A DNA stretch of 5,827 nucleotides from Bacteroidales bacterium (lineage in GTDB: Bacteria > Bacteroidota > Bacteroidia > Bacteroidales > UBA10428), in NCBI GenBank assembly GCA_016938095.1, contig JAFGVG010000390.1, positions 1 to 5,827 of the forward strand, read 5' to 3'. The position numbers were made by a program, and so were the translations under genes. Under the pieces are notes generated by a model. That model was given only the letters and a program-made list of their open reading frames with translations. It was not told the DNA's origin and made no database searches. Numbering within the stretch: position 1 is the first letter of the stretch; each line of letters begins with the position of its first letter. Shown one piece after another: positions 1 to 5,171 of the stretch.

Positions 1-435
1 AGCAGCGCTGGTTTCGGCCTGGTAAAGCACCAGTGGGAAAACCCCGATAAGCACGTTACCATCGACTCGGTGCGTGATTTCAGGGAACTTACCATGATAA
101 AAATGGAGGCTGAAACTTCCGGACTGTTCATGATTGGTGGTGGTGTGCCCAAAAACTTTGCACAGGATACCGTGGTATGTGCTGAAATACTGGGTAAATC
201 GGTTCCCATGCACAAGTACGCCGTTCAGATTACCGTAGCCGATGTGCGCGACGGGGCCTGCTCCTCATCCACCTTACAGGAAGCATCATCATGGGGCAAG
301 GTGGATACCAAATATGAACAAATGGTATATGCCGAGGCCACTACCGTGGTACCGCTCATAGCCAGCTATGTTTACCACAGTAAGGCCTGGGAGAAACGCA
401 AACCCTTCGAATGGAGCAAGCTGTTCCACAAATAA
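1..435 (+). CDS. Deoxyhypusine synthase-family protein, C-terminal part (5' end outside window)
   Basis: The frame is open from base 1 to TAA at 433-435, giving 144 residues. Family members are usually about 320-370 aa, so roughly the last 40% is present; the GTG at 70 is internal, not the start. The glycine-rich GGGVPKN (136-156) and the block DVRDGACSSSTLQEASSWGK (241-300) align with the end of the DHS NAD/polyamine site. The lysine of SSWGK (298-300) corresponds to human DHS Lys329, which forms the imine with the aminobutyl group; the preceding Trp and the Glu of QEASSW are also kept. DHS moves an aminobutyl group from spermidine to eIF5A. Bacteria have no eIF5A, and relatives of this fold make homospermidine, so a polyamine-type substrate is inferred. 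Positions matching human His288 and Asp316 are Asn and Cys, so orthodox DHS activity is doubtful. The gene is convergent with the acetyltransferase gene, 41 bp away. The family call is secure; the substrate is not. Confidence 0.9.
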   Translation, partial: SSAGFGLVKHQWENPDKHVTIDSVRDFRELTMIKMEAETSGLFMIGGGVPKNFAQDTVVCAEILGKSVPMHKYAVQITVADVRDGACSSSTLQEASSWGKVDTKYEQMVYAEATTVVPLIASYVYHSKAWEKRKPFEWSKLFHK

Positions 436-476
436 GCTGAAGGAATTTTCAGGAGGCTATGTTCAGCCTTAACAGT

Positions 477-983
477 TTACAATGTTTTTTCGTAACAAAC
501 AAAGGGTATCTGCTGGTAGGCGGCATGAAAAGAGGCGACTTCTTTGAAGAGTTGCTTTTGATATAATTGCCGGGCATTGTCGCTGGGTTGAAATACATCC
601 AGGCGAATGCAGTCGAACCCCTTTTCTTTGGCCAGCTTTTGCGAAAATTCAATCATTTGCTTGGCAATACCCATACCCTGCCAGCGGGGATGAACAGCCA
701 TATTTTGCAGGTACAATGGTTTCTGCTTTCCTGAATCAAATAGAAGTCCTTTATACTCTTCAGGCTGTTGGTCATTCAGCGTTACCATACCTTTGCAAAC
801 ACCTTTGTCCTTGATCAGGTAGATGCTGCCATTTTGCAAATCCCTGCTTATGTTTTCAGCACCCGGGTACGAACTGTTCCAGTGTTTTAGCCCTTTGGCA
901 TTCATGTCGAGGATACAGACTCTCAGCAGGTATAAAATTTCAATTAGGTCGGTCGGTTTGGCCTGAATAATATCCATCAGCAT
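477..983 (-). CDS. GNAT family N-acetyltransferase
   Basis: This 168-aa protein has the usual length of a single-domain GNAT enzyme that transfers an acetyl group from acetyl-CoA to an amine. Acetyl-CoA motif A is clear at residues 91-112: strand YLQNMAVHP, then RWQGMGIAKQM, where Arg100-x-x-Gly103-x-Gly105 matches the pyrophosphate-binding R/Q-x-x-G-x-G/A signature. Motif B follows at about 126-150 with IRLDVFQPSDNARQLYQKQLF, including the N-A-x-x-L-Y segment typical of the family. There is no signal peptide or membrane segment, so it is cytoplasmic. ATG at 983 is used; a second ATG two codons in (977) is an equally possible start, and neither has a strong Shine-Dalgarno. It reads away from the lipoprotein gene across a 177-bp AT-rich spacer. 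The substrate cannot be told from the sequence; small metabolites, antibiotics and protein N-termini are all possible. Confidence 0.88.
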   Translation of the reverse strand: MLMDIIQAKPTDLIEILYLLRVCILDMNAKGLKHWNSSYPGAENISRDLQNGSIYLIKDKGVCKGMVTLNDQQPEEYKGLLFDSGKQKPLYLQNMAVHPRWQGMGIAKQMIEFSQKLAKEKGFDCIRLDVFQPSDNARQLYQKQLFKEVASFHAAYQQIPFVCYEKTL

Positions 984-1074
984 TAGTATTTCTCAATACA
1001 TTCAATGATTATCCGGTTCAAGTATTTTTTCAAGGTTATAAAACTTACACAACCTGAAATGCCTCCAAATATTC

Positions 1075-1099
1075 GATTATTTTTGCTATAAAAATAATC
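1075..1099. promoter_or_regulatory. 25-bp AT-rich dyad in the divergent spacer, possible operator
   Basis: Ten bases at 1075-1084 (GATTATTTTT) are the exact reverse complement of 1090-1099, separated by the 5-nt GCTAT. A run of seven T follows at 1102-1108. The dyad lies between the divergent acetyltransferase and lipoprotein genes, and its left arm contains a TAnnTTTG promoter-like box. A regulator-binding site is a reasonable inference. A + strand intrinsic terminator is less likely because the stem has only one G-C pair and no + gene directly upstream needs terminating. Chance palindromes are also more likely in such AT-rich DNA. Confidence 0.35.
1078..1085 (+). promoter_or_regulatory. Candidate Bacteroidota -7 box for the lipoprotein operon
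   Basis: TATTTTTG is an exact match to the Bacteroidota housekeeping -7 element TAnnTTTG. It would give a leader of roughly 70 nt before the ATG at 1161. No TTTG-like -33 box is seen 19-21 bp upstream, and the surrounding DNA is AT-rich enough to give such a match by chance, so support is weak. Confidence 0.3.
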
Positions 1100-1160
1100 A
1101 GTTTTTTTAAATATTGAATATCTTTTTCTATTTCATTTATGTACCGGTTGGTTTAAGCTT

Positions 1161-2663
1161 ATGTGTTGTTCAGCAATAATTATTGGTTCCGGATGCAGGC
1201 ATAACCTGAAATTGTTGGTCAGGCTTTTGATTGTTACGCTTGTAATAATTTACGCATCAGCCTGCAATCGCGAATTACTCGACCCCGACCCCGATGCCTA
1301 TCCCGGGTTTTCAACCGATACCCTTACCTTCGATACCGTGTTTTCCACTATCGGATCGGCTACACTGAGTGTTAAGGTATATAATTCGGGTAACCGACCC
1401 ATGCTGATCAGCTCCATTGAACTGGCTGGTGGTGAGTCGTCTTTTTTCAGGCTGAATATCGATGGCGAACCGGTTTCGTTGTCGCGGGATGTTGAGATAC
1501 CACCCAAAGACAGCCTTTTCATTTTTGTAGCCGTTACCGTTGACCCTACCCATGCTGACAATCCGGTGGTTATTAAAGATTCGATAGTTTTTCTTACCAA
1601 CGGGAAACGGAGTGATGTTAAGCTTATTGCCTATGGGCAGGACGTTCACCTGATCAACGGCGATATATTGGAAACGCAAACCTGGACCAACGATAAACCT
1701 TACCTGGTCTATCATTCCATGGCTGTTGACACAGGCTCCGTACTTACCGTCGAAGCCGGCACCCAAGTATACTTTCACAGGAATTCGAGCCTGATTGTTT
1801 GGGGAACTTTGCGGGTGAATGGCACTGCAGACAATCCGGTGGTCTTCCAAAATGACAGGCTGGAGGAGTTTTACGATATAGTGCCGGGACAATGGGGTAC
1901 CATTTATATCGATCCCATCAGCAGGGGCAACAAAATCAACCATGCTGTTATCAAAAATGCCATAGCAGGGTTGCAGATTGGATATCCGGCTGATTACCGG
2001 GTACCCGAACTTGAATTGTCCAACACCTATATTGTTAACACCTCTTTTGCCGGTATCTATGCTTTTGGCGCTGAATTACTATGTTACAACACCATCATCG
2101 CCAATAGTGCCGGCCCGGCAACAGCACTGCTCAGGGGCGGCAATTACCGCTTCCTGCATTGTACACTAAACTCGCAGCAGGTTCCGGGTACTTCCCGCAC
2201 AAGCCCTGCAGTGGTGCTGACCAATGTGTTCTATAATCCCGAATACGATGAGGAACTCGATGAATATGTATACGTGATCCGGACTGGCGACCTGCAACAA
2301 GCCCTTTTTGCAAACTGTATTGTTTACGGGTCTTTTGCACATGAACTGCAACAGGTTAATAACAAAGTCAATTTATTCGAATACCGTTTTGATCATTGCC
2401 TGTTAAGGGCCGTTGAAGACTCAGTTACGGAGACTGTGCCCCTGCATTTCAATGAACTGGTGCTGAATGAAGATCCTGCTTTTGTAAATGCCACGGACCA
2501 TTATCATCTCGACTTTAATCTCGATACCCTTTCACCTGCGAAGGACACCGGCGATATACAATGGCTTACTATCTATCCGTTTCTCGAAACCGATAAGGAA
2601 GGTAAGCTGAGAACCGTGGACGGTAAACCCGATCTGGGTGCACTGGAAAGGAAGGAAGAATAA
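1161..2663 (+). CDS. Exported lipoprotein with right-handed parallel beta-helix and choice-of-anchor-Q-like C-terminus
   Basis: This is a 500-aa exported protein. Residues 13-34 form a basic n-region (Arg13, Lys17, Arg21) and a hydrophobic core ending in ASA-Cys35, a plausible lipobox; acidic DPDPD follows at 41-45. Residues about 50-165 look like an Ig-like beta-sandwich of the kind found in abnormal-spindle/HYDIN-type domains (VKVYNSGNRPMLISSIEL, then an FFRLNIDG segment). From about 185 come beta-helix rungs: LTVEAGTQVYF, LIVWGTLRVNGTADNPVVF, WGTIYI, NHAVIKNAIAGLQI, LSNTYIVNTSFAGIYAF and CYNTIIANS. The C-terminus has SPAKDTGD (458-465) and GKPDLGALE (488-496), resembling the SPAIDAG...PDIGAYE ending of choice-of-anchor-Q proteins. 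Some beta-helix proteins cleave or bind polysaccharides, but no catalytic residues can be assigned here. The first 12 residues (three Cys, no basic residue) are an unusual extension; no in-frame ATG closer to the signal exists and there is no Shine-Dalgarno. It is probably co-transcribed with the EEP gene 27 bp downstream. Confidence 0.85.
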   Translation: MCCSAIIIGSGCRHNLKLLVRLLIVTLVIIYASACNRELLDPDPDAYPGFSTDTLTFDTVFSTIGSATLSVKVYNSGNRPMLISSIELAGGESSFFRLNIDGEPVSLSRDVEIPPKDSLFIFVAVTVDPTHADNPVVIKDSIVFLTNGKRSDVKLIAYGQDVHLINGDILETQTWTNDKPYLVYHSMAVDTGSVLTVEAGTQVYFHRNSSLIVWGTLRVNGTADNPVVFQNDRLEEFYDIVPGQWGTIYIDPISRGNKINHAVIKNAIAGLQIGYPADYRVPELELSNTYIVNTSFAGIYAFGAELLCYNTIIANSAGPATALLRGGNYRFLHCTLNSQQVPGTSRTSPAVVLTNVFYNPEYDEELDEYVYVIRTGDLQQALFANCIVYGSFAHELQQVNNKVNLFEYRFDHCLLRAVEDSVTETVPLHFNELVLNEDPAFVNATDHYHLDFNLDTLSPAKDTGDIQWLTIYPFLETDKEGKLRTVDGKPDLGALERKEE

Positions 2664-2690
2664 CAGGTTTCTGTTCGTTTTTGTGTCAAT

Positions 2691-3761
2691 ATGATTAAAA
2701 ATGCTCAATATTTAAGATGGGTACCGGTTATTCTTTTCATAATCGTTACCGCATTTTGTGCTTCGGGCCAGCCTGTATTTAAAACGGAGCTGAATACAGA
2801 AAGTGCCGGGAGCAAACGTTTCAGGATTATGTTTTACAATGTCGAAAACCTGTTTGACACCGCAAATGATACCCTTACCGACGATGAAGCTTTTACACCT
2901 GCCGGTGATTTACACTGGACCAGGAGCCGCTATTATTCAAAGCTTGCCAATATCAGCAAGGTGACCATTGCCCTGGGCGGATGGAATCCGCCAGATGTAA
3001 TCGGTCTTTGCGAAATCGAAAACCGGCAGGTGCTGTTTGACCTGGTACGAAACACACCGCGCATGAAATTTAACTATGGCATAGTGCATATTAATTCACC
3101 CGACCGACGTGGAATTGATGTTGCCCTGCTTTACAATGTCAATACAGTTCGTATACTCGATTTCAACCATCATGCCGTTACTGCCAAAGGACTGAAAACC
3201 AGGGATATTTTACTGGTAAAATCGCTGTTGGGTGCTGATACCTGCTACTTTGCTGTGAACCACTGGCCTTCACGATCATCGGGCCAACTCGAATCGGAAA
3301 AATACCGGTTTGTTGCAGCCCGTCTGTTGAGGCGGCTGACAGATTCCCTGTTGACCATAAGTCCAACCACTAAAATAGTGGCTATGGGCGATTTCAATGA
3401 CGATCCCACAGACGCAAGTATAACCAATTATCTGGGTGCCTTATCGCCCGGCAACAGCCTATCGGCTGCACAGTTGTATAACCTGACCCGGATACCCGGT
3501 GAAGGCCCGGTCGGCGGAACACTGAAATACCAAGGCATGTGGAATACTTTTGATCAGATTATGGTATCGGGAACATTGCTTTTGGCGGAAACCGGACTAA
3601 AAACGGCGCTTTCTACCTTTACCATCTTTCGTTTCGGATTTTTACTCGAGCCCGATGAAACCTATAACGGTAGCAAACCTTTCCGCACTTATATCGGTTT
3701 CCGCTACCACGGAGGTTTTTCCGATCACCTGCCGGTGTATGTTGATTTGGAATATGAATAG
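2691..3761 (+). CDS. Secreted endonuclease/exonuclease/phosphatase (EEP) family protein
   Basis: This 356-aa protein belongs to the DNase I/exonuclease III/inositol-phosphatase fold, whose members hydrolyse phosphodiester or phosphomonoester bonds using a divalent metal. All core motifs are present in order: MFYNVENLFD (Asn50), GLCEIEN (metal-ligand Glu108), RRGIDVALLY (139-148), NHWPSR (His191), GDFNDDP (Asp234, Asn236), FDQIMVSG (Asp288) and FSDHLPV (Asp345, His346). It should therefore be catalytically competent. Residues 1-26 form a signal peptide with hydrophobic core VPVILFIIVTAF and a likely signal-peptidase-I cut after ASG; Cys23 lacks a good lipobox. It is thus periplasmic or secreted, unlike cytoplasmic DNA-repair members. 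The GLCEIEN and NHWPSRSSG forms match the group usually annotated as extracellular nuclease or EEP protein in Bacteroidota; nuclease is the best guess, but a phosphatase acting on another phosphoester is not excluded. It lies 27 bp after the lipoprotein gene with no terminator between, and is followed by the repeat-filled gap. Confidence 0.9.
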   Translation: MIKNAQYLRWVPVILFIIVTAFCASGQPVFKTELNTESAGSKRFRIMFYNVENLFDTANDTLTDDEAFTPAGDLHWTRSRYYSKLANISKVTIALGGWNPPDVIGLCEIENRQVLFDLVRNTPRMKFNYGIVHINSPDRRGIDVALLYNVNTVRILDFNHHAVTAKGLKTRDILLVKSLLGADTCYFAVNHWPSRSSGQLESEKYRFVAARLLRRLTDSLLTISPTTKIVAMGDFNDDPTDASITNYLGALSPGNSLSAAQLYNLTRIPGEGPVGGTLKYQGMWNTFDQIMVSGTLLLAETGLKTALSTFTIFRFGFLLEPDETYNGSKPFRTYIGFRYHGGFSDHLPVYVDLEYE

Positions 3762-3781
3762 GGAAAAGAACCAAGAGCCAA

Positions 3782-3877
3782 ATGAAAAAATGAAAAAATG
3801 AAGAAATGAAAAAATGAAGAAATGAAGAAATGAAGAAATGAAGAAATGAAAAAATGAAGAAATGAAACAATGAAGAA
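3782..3877. repeat. Tandem repeat, 12 perfect-phase copies of 8-bp ATGAARAA
   Basis: Twelve 8-bp units start every 8 bases from 3782 to 3870. Seven are ATGAAGAA, four ATGAAAAA and one ATGAAACA (3862); a degraded thirteenth, ATAAATAG, follows at 3878. There are no insertions or deletions. The + strand is almost all purine apart from the T of each ATG. The minus strand carries no stop within the array, which creates spurious ORFs with a Phe/Ser/His/Ile octapeptide period. The array starts 20 bp after the EEP stop codon and is non-coding. Confidence 0.95.
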
Positions 3878-3884
3878 ATAAATA

Positions 3885-3950
3885 GACAAACTGACTGCAA
3901 GACTGCACGACTTAAAAGACTAAAGGACTTAGAAGACCAGCAGACCAGTG
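3885..3950. repeat. Degenerate tandem repeat, eight 8-9 bp units each beginning GAC
   Basis: GAC recurs at 3885, 3893, 3901, 3909, 3918, 3926, 3935 and 3943, so the units are 8, 8, 8, 9, 8, 9, 8 and 8 bp long. The units are GACAAACT, GACTGCAA, GACTGCAC, GACTTAAAA, GACTAAAG, GACTTAGAA, GACCAGCA and GACCAGTG. Only the GAC start and a purine-rich remainder are conserved. It follows the ATGAARAA array after seven bases and keeps nearly the same period, so it may be a diverged array of related origin. No coding function is seen. Confidence 0.7.
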
Positions 3951-3967
3951 GCAGCGGCAGTGGCAGT
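3947..3967. repeat. Short 6-bp tandem repeat AGYGGC
   Basis: AGTGGC, AGCGGC and AGTGGC at 3947-3964 are followed by a partial unit AGT, giving about 3.5 copies. It overlaps the last GAC unit by four bases and runs into a CAG-rich linker (3974-3994) without a fixed period. It is short, but clearly periodic next to its neighbours. Confidence 0.65.
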
Positions 3968-3991
3968 AAAAATCAGCAACAGCAGGGCCAA

Positions 3992-4019
3992 CAGCTCACA
4001 GCTCACAGCTCACAGCTCG
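3992..4019. repeat. 7-bp tandem repeat CAGCTCA, four copies
   Basis: Three exact copies of CAGCTCA (3992-3998, 3999-4005, 4006-4012) are followed by CAGCTCG (4013-4019). Each unit carries the palindrome AGCT, so four AGCT sites lie exactly 7 bp apart. The array is non-coding and sits between the convergent EEP and murB genes. Confidence 0.92.
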
Positions 4020-4027
4020 TACCTAAT

Positions 4028-4052
4028 AGCCAACAGCCAACAGCCAACAGCG
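4028..4052. repeat. 7-bp tandem repeat AGCCAAC, 3.5 copies, abutting the murB stop
   Basis: Exact copies of AGCCAAC lie at 4028-4034, 4035-4041 and 4042-4048, followed by a partial AGCG (4049-4052). The last base is two bases from the murB stop codon on the opposite strand. The unit shares the length and a CAGC core with the neighbouring CAGCTCA array, and a single copy of the junction type (GCCAACAGCTCA) is seen at 3987-3998, which suggests a common origin. Confidence 0.9.
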
Positions 4053-4054
4053 TT

Positions 4055-5071
4055 CTAAAGCACATTCACCTCCATTTCGAGTTTGACGGCAAACTGGTTC
4101 ATCACCGCCTTTTGAATTTTCAGGGCGCAATGCAGAATTTCCTCACCCGTGGCGTCACCCCGGTTTATAATAATTAGTGGTTGCCTTTTATGTGTTGCTA
4201 CATTTCCGCATGTTTTGCCTTTCCACCCGCTTTGTTCAATCAACCAGGCTGCCGACAGTTTAACCAAACCATCTTGCTGGGGATAGCCCGGCATAGCGGG
4301 ATAAAAGCGCTGAAGCGACGCTGCTTTTTCCTTATTGACCAAAGGATTCTTAAAAAAACTGCCTGCATTTCCTGTAACCTGTGGATCGGGAAGTTTGGCG
4401 CTACGTATGTTTATAATGGCCTGACGTATGTTATCCGCAGTGGTTTCGCTGTAATTGTCGAGTTCCTTTTGCAGGTCGGGGTAACTGGTATGGAATTGCG
4501 GTTCCTTCCGTAACCTGAAAACTACATGGGTAATCAGCACCTGATCTTTCAGCCGGTTCTTGAAAATGCTGTCGCGATATCCAAACTTACATTCCCGTGC
4601 CGAATAAGTAACCCTTTTCCCGGTATCGATCATAAAACCTTCAGCCCTTTCGATATAGTGCATAACTTCTACGCCATAGGCGCCGATATTCTGAACCGGA
4701 CCTGCACCCACTGTGCCGGGAATCATCGATAAGTTTTCGATTCCCTGCCATTCGTGTTTCACACAGTAACCGACGAGATCATCCCACACTTCGCCTGCAC
4801 CAACCCTGATAACAACTGCTTCACTGTCTTCTTCCAGTTTTTCAATACCCTTAATGACCGGGTGAATGATAATTCCATCGAAATCATTGGTAAATAGCAC
4901 ATTGCTTCCTCCGCCCAATACAAACCGGGTTTTTTTTGCGGCATAACCGGTTGCGAAGAAGTCGGTTGCCTGTTCTTCGCTACTGATCTCAGCAAAGAAC
5001 CGGGCATGGGCAGCTACATGAAAGGTGTTATACTCCAGCAGCGAAAAGTTCTCTTTTAATAAGGTCATCAT
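4055..5071 (-). CDS. murB: UDP-N-acetylenolpyruvoylglucosamine reductase
   Basis: MurB uses NADPH and bound FAD to reduce UDP-GlcNAc-enolpyruvate to UDP-MurNAc, the second committed step of cytoplasmic peptidoglycan precursor synthesis. At 338 aa it is close to the E. coli protein (342 aa) and of the same type I. The FAD-binding part shows NTFHVAAHARF (15-25), VLGGGSNVLF (51-60) and the signature IENLSMIPGTVGAGPVQNIG (111-130) followed by AYGVE. The substrate-binding part shows CKFGYRDSIFK, with Arg166 matching E. coli Arg159; GNAGSFFKNP, with Ser238 matching the proton-donor Ser229; and the C-terminal Glu334 in LEMEVNVL, matching Glu325. All catalytic residues are thus kept. The start is ATG at 5071, with a second in-frame ATG directly after it at 5068; there is no clear Shine-Dalgarno. 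The gene is divergent from the glycosyltransferase gene and its stop (TAG, 4055-4057) abuts a 7-bp repeat array. No other mur genes are in view, so it appears to stand alone here. Confidence 0.97.
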   Translation of the reverse strand: MMTLLKENFSLLEYNTFHVAAHARFFAEISSEEQATDFFATGYAAKKTRFVLGGGSNVLFTNDFDGIIIHPVIKGIEKLEEDSEAVVIRVGAGEVWDDLVGYCVKHEWQGIENLSMIPGTVGAGPVQNIGAYGVEVMHYIERAEGFMIDTGKRVTYSARECKFGYRDSIFKNRLKDQVLITHVVFRLRKEPQFHTSYPDLQKELDNYSETTADNIRQAIINIRSAKLPDPQVTGNAGSFFKNPLVNKEKAASLQRFYPAMPGYPQQDGLVKLSAAWLIEQSGWKGKTCGNVATHKRQPLIIINRGDATGEEILHCALKIQKAVMNQFAVKLEMEVNVL

Positions 5072-5087
5072 TAAACGGTGCTTACAA

Positions 5088-5095
5088 CAAATATA
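5088..5095 (-). promoter_or_regulatory. Candidate Bacteroidota -7 box for murB
   Basis: On the minus strand, TATATTTG is an exact match to TAnnTTTG. It would start transcription only about 10 nt before the murB ATG at 5071, giving a very short leader. No convincing TTTG -33 box is seen 19-21 bp further upstream. Its place in a 100-bp divergent spacer supports it moderately. Confidence 0.4.
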
Positions 5096-5171
5096 CTACC
5101 TCCGGATGGTTTGGAAGATATAATTGTGAAAGAATCTTTAATTTAGCAGGGTAAACCATTCCGGTCGCCTT

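Noticed and set aside
437..469. Possible bidirectional terminator between the convergent first two genes
   Set aside because: Two competing 5-bp stems are seen (CTGAA 437-441 with TTCAG 448-452; AGGCT 454-458 with AGCCT 465-469), but they are short, lack T-runs and could occur by chance.
1031..1038. Possible minus-strand promoter box TAACCTTG for the acetyltransferase gene
   Set aside because: It has one mismatch to TAnnTTTG and no -33 box at suitable spacing.
1067..1115. Direct repeat AAATATT at 1067-1073 and 1109-1115 flanking the dyad, 42 bp apart
   Set aside because: Seven A/T-only bases in a very AT-rich spacer are expected by chance.
1311..1943. A 210-codon minus-strand ORF inside the lipoprotein gene, with a smaller one at 1298-1600
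   Set aside because: The + strand protein has a signal, beta-helix rungs and a family C-terminus. The antisense translation shows no recognisable domain, so it is a shadow.
3619..3908. Two minus-strand ORFs of 88-93 codons over the end of the EEP gene and the octamer array
   Set aside because: Their Phe/Ser/His/Ile-rich octapeptide repeats are only the stop-free reverse of ATGAARAA, and the rest is antisense to the conserved EEP C-terminus. They are not real proteins.
3782..4052. A CRISPR array
   Set aside because: The units are 6-9 bp head-to-tail with no unique spacers and no cas genes nearby, so this is simple tandem repetition.
4181..4732. Plus-strand ORFs inside murB (4181-4513 and 4526-4732)
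   Set aside because: They are antisense to a fully conserved murB and have no recognisable domain.
5110..5146. Possible promoter for the glycosyltransferase (TTTG 5110-5113 and TAATTTAG 5139-5146)
   Set aside because: The -7 box has a mismatch and the 25-bp spacing is too long for the usual 19-21 bp.
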